Below are positions 14,301 to 26,781 of a stretch of 64,000 nt of DNA, one piece after another. The translations under genes were made by a program, and so were the position numbers. Below the pieces are notes generated by a model. That model saw nothing but the letters and a program-made list of their open reading frames with translations, had not been told where the DNA came from and did no database searches. The stretch covers positions 14,194,866 to 14,258,865 of the forward strand of contig CM029129.1 in NCBI GenBank assembly GCA_016859345.1, written 5' to 3'. Origin of the DNA: Istiophorus platypterus. Taxonomy: Eukaryota; Chordata; Actinopteri; Istiophoriformes; Istiophoridae. Within the stretch, counting starts at the first letter, position 1, and each line of letters starts with the position of its first letter.

Positions 14301-17300
14301 GAGGCTCGTGTTACATATCCTCGTGCCATTGATGAAGAGCTGGTGCAGATAAAAGAGAAAGACTGATATAATTCACAGGGGAAAATTAGCGATTGAAATC
14401 CTTCACATTTACACTGATGCTTTCAACATTTTAGTGTTGTCCCCCGTTAATACACAATAAGTGCCTTTGTGTGCACTATTACTTTGACCAGGTTTTTGGA
14501 GAATACTATAAAAATAATATTAATCTCTAAAAAAATTTGATCATATAGTGGATAAGATTCAAAATCAGGACTTTAGTGTGCAAATAAATGTACTCGATGA
14601 GTTGAGTACAATTAGTGATAAGGAAAAGGAGGTAGAAACTTTTTAAAAAGTAGAGGTACTGTCATTTACCAAGCCAAAAAACTTTATATGAAAGAAACAG
14701 AGGGAGGGAGGGTAAAAAGTGTTGAGTGGCAGTGACAGTGGCGCAAATCATTGTGCAATGAACTGACGATGAACAGGCAGACAGAGGGAAAAGAGGGCAA
14801 AGTAGGAAGTTCAGTAACTACAGAGGCTAGAGGACATGTGGGTCAGAGTCATGCACTAACAAAACATAACACGATAAGATGAATAAAAACAGGATCAATT
14901 TCAGTGTTATATAGATGATCCCTGTTGTCTCTACACAATCATGGAATTTCAACCAAAAAGAGTTCTTGCTTGTGTCGACATGAGGTATTACACATATTTT
15001 TCAAGTGTTTTTTTGGGTTGTTCAACCTGTTACTGTGAATTTCCAGCCATTTAAATTTATTCCACATCTGTGCCCTTGCTCTTAAAAAAATACATAAATA
15101 AAAAATTTAATAAATAAAAAAAATTCCAAACCAACATTTGACAGCTCAATAGATCACTGTGTCTGGGTTTAAAAAAAAACAATAACAACAACAACAGCAA
15201 AAAACTTTTTAAAAGTTTTTCTCTCCTCAGCTGTTTTTCCATAAACCGGCAGTTTTATTCACTGACGTGGTTTTACTGGACAAACAAGCCAATCAATGAA
15301 ACCAAGTCATATTTCATAAAACAGCGTTGGCGTTATACAGCAAGGTTGCCGAGGTTATATAACATCAGAGGAGCAGACAGATTATTTTGTCGGTTGATAT
15401 TTTATAGTCCCCTCTTTATGGGACAGAATGGCCAGATCATGGAGGAACTATAAACAAACAGCTGACAATAACAAAGGTGTGTTGTTTACTCAGCCAGATT
15501 AAAAAGCCGCCTGTGTGAAAACCAATACGTTGTTAATGGAGAAAATGGGGAGAGGGCAGTAAATGCTGGATGCTAATAAAAACCTTGTGTATTCTACGAC
15601 TTCCTGTTCTCTGAGCTTTAATGAGGAAAGGACATAATTGGAATCCAGCTGGGAGAGAGAACAGAGGAGAGGCTTAAAGCAGCAAACTGTGCTTGTGTGG
15701 TGTCTCTTTGCTCATTTTTGCCACAGGGAAGGTCCTGATGAATATGTGGTTTGTGTTTTTATGTGTGTGTGTGTGTGCGTGCGTGCACACCTGTCTGTTT
15801 CAGGCTTAAAAAAAAAAAAAGCTTTGCAGTCAAGCCTCTCAGCAATGTGACGAGAACAGTTTTGTGCTGTCAGATGTCAAGTCAGATGTGACTTCCTGTG
15901 ATCTTACTCTCATACCATTTAATTTTAAGCTAAAGTTTTGTTATGATATGAGCTAAAAAGGATCCCAAGGAGTAAAGTAAAAGGTGTCTGTGTGGGTTTA
16001 GAATTGTGAATTTGTGCACTACATAAATCCTCAATGTCCTCAAAATTTATCACCCATCACTTCAGTAATAATTACCTACTGTTTTTCAGCAAACTCACAG
16101 ACCTTGCTGTCCAGACTGGAGAGATCCGTGATTCTTTTATACCTGGACCTGTGCTTGGAATTGAAGTAGCAGAAAAGGATTTTGCTAACCTGATAGATCA
16201 CTCATGGTCATACAATTAAGGGAAGTTTAAAGATAAACTTAACCAGACGGTGCTGTCTGGAACAACATTTATTATGAGGGAAGACGGGAAGATTCCATCC
16301 TCCAACCTGTTATATCAGATCGGCTGAATGGGGCTTATGTGTCCGATTTTTACATTTCAACCTTTCGTGACCTCCTAGGGTTTTGTATCAACATGGTATT
16401 CATCAACATGCATGCTGCACTGAGACTAGCTTGAATTACCTCACCTCACTAGTAGAATTTTTAATTTTTAGTAAAGAAAAAAAAAAAAACAAGTTGTAAT
16501 TATGAAACCAAATGTCTTGTAAAAGCCGACAAGAATTATGTTTACCCACACTCAAGAAACTAGAACTCAGCTTATATGACAACCAAAGCTTACATGCACT
16601 GCATTAATCTGGTTACTTTAAATCTGTGTACACATGCAGCAGGTCAGTAATCAGATTTCAGCTTAATTATCTTAATAGATGCAACAGAGAAAAGGCTCTG
16701 TAGTGTTTCGTTTCAGTTTCGTCAGACTTGTAGCTATTTAGAATATGCGGATGTATCGTTGTAATGATCTTTCCTCTCCTCTTTCCACTCTGCTGTCACA
16801 GCTTTGCTTTCCCACTTTACAGTGTTTGTCAGATTACATGAACTGCTCTGAAAAAATTACCTTGTGCTGGGTTGGTTGTAATCGGCATTTAAGTGTGCGT
16901 GTGTTGCTGCTGTGCTCTCAGCAACTGCAGAAGCCATTGTAGTAGTAGTTGTAGCAGTAATAGTAGCAGTAGTGGTACAGGTCCTGTTGCTGCTATAACA
17001 CCGGTCATCAGACCCAGGAGCCGGGACCGAGTCAACTGAACAGATACTGGAGCGGGAGGAGATCTCACTGTGACTGGAGTCCGACAGGTTGTCTGCTTTA
17101 CTGGCTGGTAGGAGGGCATAACCTGGACAGAGGAGATGGGAAAATCAGATCATAATAGCAAAGAGTAAACAAAATGGAGAAGAGATAGGATGGAAAGGGT
17201 CAATGCAAAGATGGAAAGAGAGAAGATAAAAAGGTAAAGCAATGGAGGAAAATTACTTAAATATGGCACCTTTTTACCAGAGGACCGTCTAGTAGCTGAG

Positions 17301-19298
17301 TTTAGATAATTTTGCTCTCATTGGCCATTAAAATTATTTTTACCAAACTCTGGCAGTAAAAGAAAAAAAAAAACATAGTGTTCCCCCGAATGTAGGGGGA
17401 TAATATAAAGGTTCTGTGTCCCTATAAAACATCAAATGCTTAAAAATAAGTGTTAACCTGGTTGCAATCAATAGTACTCATCATTGTCTCAATGTCATGT
17501 GAATAACTCTCCATCAACGCTTATATGATAGAGCAGGTGGTTTCAAAACTGCGAGACTGTGATCACTTCTAAAATGTCAAGTTAAACGTGCAGAGACTCT
17601 TGAGTTGTACAGAAATGACTGTAAAAGACACTGATGGGCTCAAAGTTGAAGCTTTATATTACAAAAACCTGCTGAATCAAATCACCTGCATCACCAGGGA
17701 AACTAATCTAACAAACCAATAAAGTACTGCATGCCACAGAAGAAAATCACATACTATCACCTACACAATAAATTCAAGTTTTTCTTGTGAAAATCTCAAA
17801 AGAAGAATGTTTCATACTGACTGAAGATACTTTATTTTAGGATTAGGATTAGGAAAAATTAAGGCGAATATGCTCTCTGAACTGAACTATATGCAATTCA
17901 GTGACATCACAATCACAGAAATTCAAATTATACAAACAAAGAAATGTTGGGGAAACAACGAAGCAACTAATTTAAACAGGCTTGTGGTAACTGCCTTAGA
18001 GACAATCTGCTTTTTCATATCTGCTTTGAATGTTTGTGAAGGAACTGAAACTCCTGTCTCTCAGGTAACACTTTGTTTTGTGCTTGAAATATTGTGCAAT
18101 CACTTTAACAAGCTCTCTCTTGTGATGGATTCTAAACAAGTAACTGGAACAATCAGTGATCTCTGTCAAACTGTCTTTCTCCTGGTGCGTCTGCCCCTGC
18201 AGAGCCAAAGGAAGGGATTGGGGCTGACAGACCTCCCGGCTCTCTGCTCTGCCTTTCCTTGTCTCTCATCCTGAGGTGAGGAGGGCACAACCTCACTCAT
18301 TTGCTCCCCATCATTCAGATGTGGCCTGACTGCCATTGGCCTCTCCCTGGTCTGACTCCTTTCCCTCAGTATCCTGAATGGTGATGTTAGCCTCATCCTG
18401 ATGGAGGATTCTGGAGGTTTTGGTCTCATTAACAACTGGGGCTGGGAAAGAGGTGACGGAGTAATGCTCACCAGCCCTGGTGGAGTCGGGGGGGGCCCAG
18501 TAGGGACCGCTGGATGCACCCCATGCATCCCTCGCCATTTCAGTGTCGGGCTTCCTTCTCTTACCCCCATTAGCCCTGCATCTGTTTGTGCACCCTGGTC
18601 ATTCTGCCATCTGGATCTCCCTCTCCTTTGCTCTGCAGGAAACATGCCTCTCTGAACTGGCTCTGTCTCTTCCTGCCTTATTTCATCTTTTTCCTTTTCC
18701 ACTTCAGTTCTTTTCTTCTCCTCCTCTTTCTGATTCTCTCTCTCCCTGCTACTCCCTAGGCTCTGCTGCCTGGTCATCAGTAGGATCCTCTTTTGGAGGA
18801 GATTCCCACCTATGCCGTAGCTCCGCAAGCTGACAGTGACGGCCTTTGTGCTGGCGTCGCTGGTCAGTGACGATGACGATCCCGACAAGTTCATCTGGCT
18901 GGAGTTCTGGGACTTGGCCACACCTCCAACTGAAAAGGGGGAGAAGAGCCAAAGTGAGAGATGAAAATTAGTAAAATTCTCATTATTGTTTCACAGAGGC
19001 TCTGCCAAGAGGTGACTGTTTTACTAAATCTACTCTGAGGCTAAATCTTCAACTAGGGTAAACTCCCTTAGATAAAAACATACAGTGTGAAAAGCACAGT
19101 TTTTATTGCAGACCTTTCCGTGGAGAGCCCTGTGGCGACACTGTGGGGCTGGAGTGAAGGGAGGAAATGGTGGAGACGGTGTCATCAGATGGTCTCTTGT
19201 TACTCCACTCCTCTGATGAGTTCCCTGGAGGTTTCTTCACTACCTGGGGAGAATTTGAGTCTAGAGAAAAAAAATGAGAGATGGAAAGAGAGAGAGAG

Positions 19299-19339
<41 letters not shown>

Positions 19340-22300
19340 TACAGAAAAGTAAACTAATTTGAGAATCTGTTATATACCTGTAATAACACAGAACCAGAAA
19401 CTGCAGGGAATTTTTATGCCAGTGTGTTACCAGTGTGCACATATGATTGTATATACCTAAGCCTGACTTAGGAATTCTACGTTTTAGCATGACTCTCATT
19501 TTAATGTTCTTTGACTGACTCTTCTTTCACAGATTTTCAGTGGCCTTGAATACGACCAAACTTAGTGTTAGATTTAGTTACAACTTTGTAAAAAAAACAT
19601 ATAATGATCATTTAAATTACTTGATACCTTTTTAATCATTTTGGATATTTTTCAAAAAAACTTAAAAAAGTCTGTATCCATGTCACTCTTCTGTTTTACT
19701 ATTTTGTTGTAATATTTCTTTTCAATTTTTATTTTAATTATTTCTGTCTATCAAATATTCTATTAGAATGTATATAATACTCTGTTATATTTTATTACTT
19801 TTTAAATATATTTTCAAGTACTTTAACTAGCCTGAGTTTTTCAAGATCTTGTGCTGATTGTTTTATCTTGATTTTAATATGTAAAGAACAGCTTTATAAA
19901 TAATATAGTGCACAAGTGTACTCACTAGGTGCACCAATTTCCTTGGCAGTGCTCTTCTTTCTTAGAGGGTTCAGTGGCACCTGGACCTGTAGGACTTGTG
20001 ATACCCTGTTTTGTGTTTTCCCCGAGGGCAGAGTTGACCGCAGAGACACTGGAGACATGTCCGACTTGGTGGATCGCCTCTCGCTCAAGTTCTTTGACAC
20101 TACAACCACAGGAAGAAGATGAAAAAAGTGTGAACGAAATGAAATTACTTTAAAATAACTACCATTGATCTGCCTTGCAGTGACCAAAGGAAAGAATAAT
20201 CAAATTCAAAGCTTACATAAAATTATCACTTAACATACCAATGTGTTTTGGTACTCTTGCAGTTATATCTGGTAGGATTGCTTAATATGAGTAAAGTCCA
20301 TCCGCTCAAAACTCTTACAATGAACCAATAACACACTGATACAAAAGAATTTCACATTTAATGTTATGTTACCCTTTAAGAAAAGAAAATCCTTTAGAAC
20401 TGTGTCCGTGCTTTGTTCTACAGGGAGTTTGAAGAATACATGCAGACTGCAGTATCTGTCACATGATTGATTAGTTCCCTCCTATCATTTTCTGCAGGAC
20501 ACTTGAAATACCCTAGGTGGCAGTGTAGGCCAATGATACAAATGTAACCTGAGTCTAGTGCAGATTATATTGTCTGATAATTTAAACATTTAAATCCAAA
20601 AGAGATACATACAAATATATATGTAAAATAAACAGCTAAAAGTGCTTTGAACTGCTTTTTGGACATGTTTAATCCTATGAAATCCTATGATATTTTCAAT
20701 ATCCGAATGTCTCAATAACAGGCTCAGGTGAGTGCACGGCATGTGCGATGATATCTCTGTGTAAACAAAGTGGTGCTGAAGGTAAGAGTTGGTATATAGA
20801 AAGATGTATTTTTTTTTCATCTGCAATTACTCACATCAAAATAAGTATATTAATCAAGGAACTGATGAAACTTCTGTCCATTCAGTATAGCAATCTAATG
20901 CTGGGATTATGTTACTCACAGGTACTGTAGGCTGGTTCACATTGCAGGGACATAATTTGGTGTTTCTCCTCGTCTGTCTCCACTGTCAGGTTGGACAGAT
21001 ACTGCTTCACCTTTCTGGCCATCTGAGCATCCTCGTAAAGCTTCTTAGCGTTGAGAAGTGAGCTGCGACGCACTCGCTTCTTGTGGGCGCCACCCTGCAC
21101 ATCCAGCATATTGGAGTTGGTGCTGCCCTGACTCAAAGACCTGAAGAGGAGGAAAGAAAGCAAGGAAGGAGATGGAAGGAGGGAAATCAGGAGGATAATG
21201 AGGAGAGTTGAAGAGGAGGTGAAAGTAAGAAAATTAGGTAGGGGAAGAAAAAAAGAAGTAAATGGGTAGAAGATGGCCAATGTGATTTGGGAGAAATTTA
21301 GAGATGTGAACGAAATGGATGAAGTGTTGATGGATAAGTAGAAGATGAAAAGGTTGAGAAAGATGAGGCCATAAAAGACAGAGGGAGATAAATGAAGACG
21401 GTAAGAGAAACCGAAGAAATGTACATGAAAGTATAACAGGAAATAAAAAGGCAGATTGAAAAAAGGGAAGAAAAGAGTGGTAAATGACCATCAGTAAAGC
21501 CATGTATAAAAGAGGCACAACTACTTTTTCATCAAATACCTCTTCTACTATAAAATCTGTAAATCTTTCTTTGTGTTGGAGCATAGCATTTAAAAACAGG
21601 ACCATGCAACTGGGAAGGAGGCAGCTCTCGCGGGTGTGCCATGCTATCACAGTACAGAACAGCAGAACATTCTGTCAGATGGAGGCAAAAAGGTTTAGGA
21701 AACAAAAGATGCACAAGATTCGATATGGGGAATATTATGCCAGGATGCAGATATGAACAAACACCAAACCTGAGTCAAATAGCATCTGTCAACATTTCTC
21801 ATGGTTTGCTTTCCTTTGCCATTATTTGGCAGATGGGTTGGGTTTGCCATAAGGAGTTTTTAGCTAAGGTTCAAAGTTTAGACTTGACCTTGGAAACAGC
21901 AGTTGACAAAACAGTCTCAAGTAAGGATCCATTTAGTTGTAGAGTTTTCAATAATATCACATGGTCTTCAGCAGGAGATGGAATTTGCCTTTTTGCCACG
22001 GGATCTTAAATGTTGAAATTTCCATTTTTTTTCTAAGCATTTCAGAAATTCTTGTCAATGTTGGTTTGAAAGTTGAGATTCAAGTCCATTGAGTTCTGGC
22101 TGTTCATCTACAATTTCACAACTGACAAACTTCATCTGCTGATCCTCTGCTGATGCAAATAAAACAGATATGACTGAAAGCTTTAGAACTGCCACTTAAT
22201 GGACCTTAAAGTGAGATTGCTTTTTAAACTGCTGTTTCCAAAGTCCAGAATGAACTTTTAACCTCTACTTTTAAGCCAACTCAATCTGCTGATGAAGATC

Positions 22301-25300
22301 ATGCAATATGATAAAAAGCTCTAGAAAAGGTACAAAGTGGACCTTGTGCTGAGTTGCTTATTTATTGATTGTTTTATCTGTAAGGTTGTGTGGCCCAAGA
22401 AAAGAGTGACATTTCACTTAACTATATACTTGTTTATGAATGAATGACAATAAATTTGAACATATCCATCACAATGTAAATATGTCTAGAACCTCTTGGT
22501 TAAAAACAAACAGTAAGTGTTATTTCAAGCTACTATATGACTCAAATGTACAATTTTATCAACAGGGCAGAAAATTAATGGGTCAATGACGGACTTCAGT
22601 ATGGATCAGTTGAAGGGGCACTGCAAATGAAATGGTTAATCACACACAAGCATAGGCAGACACAGGGGGAACATGCAGATGTTTATGGTGGTATGGATGC
22701 AGGGTGGACTGAATTTCTGCTGGTCCAGACAGAAACAGGATGAAACCAGTACCAGGACAAACTTACCCTAAACTCTTCCACCTCTTCTTCCTGCAAGCAA
22801 GAGGCGTGTAGATTGAAGCGTGACTTATAGACAAGTTCAAGGGTCAGGGGGAAGGAGGAGGAGGACACAAGACTATGTAGAGGTCATGCCACCACAAACA
22901 GGAAATGATTGGAGATGGGAGGACACCAGACATAGGACATCTCCCCATATCAACTTGCAGATTTTGTGTTACGGCTTTCTGCATTGCACACTCATGAAAA
23001 CAGTTTTCAACCTTTGGTATTTTTTGAAAAAAAAAAAAAAACCTTTGTCACATACGATATAATGCTGAGACAAGATTTTTTTTTTTTTTTTAAGTCTGAA
23101 GTAAGTGAAAAATATCTTGGATGTCTTGAGCTTGTAGTATGAAGAGAGTGCCTGCAGGGGGCAGTCATGCTCTGGAGCTGTGACAAGACTGTGATTAACA
23201 CAGACAAACGGAGTGATTCAAACTACACACTGTTGTTGGCATCAATTCTATCTCACTTCCATTCCATTCCACATTCCAGCGGAGGAATGCAATCGAAGCC
23301 CCAAGAGTCGAACTGAACTGGGCAGGAAGTGAACAGGAATTGATTGAACCAGACCTTTAGTGTGTGCATGATCCTGCTGGTGAAGGATCCAGGTTGGTTG
23401 GTGGAGATATGGTGTAGTGGTTCCCTTTTTGCCCACACCTGTAGTCTCCTCTAGTAAAGGTATCTTTTTTTAAAAACTTGTGATGTATTTTGCTATGTTT
23501 GACTTTCTGACGCCATGCCCACTTCTGACAACTGTCGGTTTTGATACAGTCTGGCTGATGTTAAACAGCAAGAATCAGCTTCAGCGATACCCACATTTTA
23601 AACTATCACTTCTGAAGAAATAAATCCAAACTAAATTACTGCAATTTGACTTGTTTCTTGACTGAAAACTCACTGGAGACTGTCAGACTACATAAATCAA
23701 CGGTTCACTGTGTCCTGTGACGGTTTCTGAGCTACAAAATCCCCCTAGTTTCCCCCAATGGATACATTTTCTTTCCAAAATGAAAAAAAAAAAAAAAAAA
23801 ATTTAAACTTCTTTACCGGAAAATTGAAAAGGCTGTAATTGACACATATCGGTAAAACAGGCTCAAACAGGAGCACACAATTAAAGCAAATTTGGTAAAT
23901 CTTGAGAAGAAGAAGCAAAGTTTTTTAGGAGATGTGGTTTTAGAGCAACCAACCTCTGTCTGAACATGAGAGCAGGGTCCATGTTGGCAGATGTCATCCG
24001 CACCACATGTCTGATCTCCTTGGCGATCATCCTCAGCTTCTCAAAGTTCACAAGACCATCTACACTGGAGTCATTGCCTGAGAGGACAAACAAACATAAA
24101 AACACACACAAAGACATGCATAAATGCACAAACAGTAAGTGTCAAGTCAGCTGTCAACATTGTAAAAGACATAAATGATTCATATTGTGGGACATTTGCG
24201 AGATGCAGCATGCAAAAAATATTTTTGAGAAAAAATCTTCTAAGTGAAAATCTTGTCCTGGTCTCTTTTGTGTCATTCCTCTGGGAGATCAAAGTGATGT
24301 CCTTCTTATATACTGTTGCCTCCTGGTCCATTTAATAAATTTTTCAACCTGCATAATTAGGGAAACTTTCTTGTTCATTCCTTACAAGGCCATTACTATA
24401 TTTTTAGACAAAACTGTTACAGAAAAATCAGATTGGGTAATTTTGACTCAGTGAGATATGTCAAAGAGGTAAGATTTAGAAGTCTTCAGTAGAAGCAAAC
24501 CCTGAAACTGACCTTCTGCAGAACACAATAAAGTATGGAGCATCAAACTGAACAGAATGACGTTTAAAACTTCTTAAATGAGATAAGTTTTTTTTTTTTT
24601 CAACCTCTGAGGAAAATGCAGCAACATGGGAAAAGCTAATGTGATAAAAAGGCACAAGTAAAAATTCTGAGGAATCCACATAGCCATTTACCTTCATGTA
24701 AAAAGGTGAGGTCCTTCTTGACCACTGGGAACAGTGGGATGATGGGTGGCTGCATGCTCTGGCTGCTCAGGATGTTGCGGTACTTGGCCATGTTCCTGGA
24801 CGGGTCGAAGACGTCCTGCAGGTCCCCAAACAGCTTCTCGTACTTACTGGGCAACTTCTCCCATGAGCTCCGTAGCCGAGCCACCGGTGCCAAGTTAAGA
24901 CCACTGTGTGAGGGGGCAAACGAGGTTCAAGGAGAGCATGGGGAAGTAGGAGGCAGAGATAAATAGGTTATGGTGGGAAGGGTAGAGGCAGAAGTGAGGA
25001 AGTAAGGTAGGGAAATGAAGGAAGAATAGAAAATGGACAGAAGTGTAGTCTTAGCATCAACGCTCAATACATACAGTGCATCCCAACCAACACCCATAAT
25101 GCCGTTTGCAAAATTACTACTTTTTGAGCCAACCGCCTCCAATTAGCGAGTCCTTCATTTTCTAAAGAGGAGCCCTTGAGGCAATGCCACCTCTGAAGAG
25201 ATGCATTTAAACAGCTGATAATTATGACTGGCACAGCATTTATTTAGACTTTCTTCATCTCTCTAGTTTCTGTCCCTTGCTTGTTTGCTCACCAACTCTC

Positions 25301-26722
25301 CAGCTCTCATCTACTGTTGCAACACCATAATCCGCTCTCTCTACCTTTTTTCTCTGTTGGTAGGAATGGTTTTGTTTTTCTAAACTCTCTCTCTCTACTG
25401 CCCCTCTGTATGTTGTTGATCTGGGTCAAAGAGTGTTAGAAGATAGTAGAAGATAGTAAAATGAATACTACAAAGTTTGGGTAATCATGGGAACTGTATC
25501 TTGCGGTCAGTCTTGTCAATTTTTCTGTGACAATTGGTGATAGTGAAAGGGAGCAAGTAACCCAGTCTCAATTTATTTATCTTATCTTATGCCCCCCTAT
25601 CACAGGCATGCTGATTTACGCTGAACAATCTACTGTCTGCTTCCACACACACACACATGCACACAGGCACACACACATGCACGCACGCACGCACGCACGC
25701 ACGCACAGACACACACAGACACACACAGCCATGCCCCCTTTTACCAGGTCAGTTATGCATCAGAGAGCCATATGTGCGAAGACATCCTGCTGTTAGGATG
25801 AGTGTAAAGGGACGTGGAGGTCAGAGACTTCTGTTCTAAAGTGCCTTTTGCAGCTGTGAACAGAGGCCCTCTATGCTGCCAAGCTGCTAAACTCCTCAAA
25901 GTCTGAGTCCAAATCTGAATTGGCCACAGGTTCTGTCCTAACATGACCCTACATAAAAAGAGGGCGGCTCAAACATCCTTGGTACATTAAGCACACAAGT
26001 AAAAAAAAAAAAGTTGTATTTTCAGAAATCACTTAATTAATCAAAAATAGATTACATATAGATGATACTGTAGAACGGCAGTATTACTGTAGACAATCTT
26101 TGCTAACATAGATTATCAAATGGGCAAAGTGGGCAGCTACACCAGGAGCCCCAGACCTGCAGGATCAGAAAGGCCAGTTAAACACTGAATTTGCAAATGA
26201 CCAAAAATGGTTTTGTGTTTATTTTTGCGTCTTGTAATTTCATTTTGAGAGGAGCTTTATAAATAAGCTTATTATTTTGTATAATTAAAACTGCTTTTAC
26301 ATACAAACACAGATCAGTAGACACATAAATCCTCCCCTGTATAAAAAGATACATGCAACTGAAAAAACACCAACACACTCCCAACTGCCTCTGCAGACAA
26401 AAACACATTTACACATGAGTACACATGTAAGCAGATATCATCGGGCTCAATCACAATCACATCTCCAAGTTCAGCCAAGCCGCAGAGGCCAGAGGGAATT
26501 ACCAACAGAAGGGGGAGTGAGGGGGGAGGAGGTGAGGCTAGTTCTCCTGTGGATATGGGAAAAGGAGGCAAGCGGCCAAAGCTCATTTGGCACAAAAGCT
26601 TTCAGGGGAGACGGAATAAATGATAGCTGTCAACAAGAACCATGCTCCGATGCTACTGCTATCCTATGGCTAAGGAAAAATGAAGAAAAATGATGAAACA
26701 ATGAGTCTCAATTTGGGAAGCA

Positions 26723-26781
<59 letters not shown>

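Noticed and set aside
16034..16219. Plus-strand frame with KLTDLAVQTGEIRD
   Set aside because: Looks protein-like in part but matches no family I know, lies antisense in an intron, and has no supported partner exon.
18166..18921. An independent 251-codon gene
   Set aside because: It has no ATG at its beginning (GTG), but it has a splice acceptor in phase with rapgef6 exon S, so it is treated as an optional rapgef6 exon.
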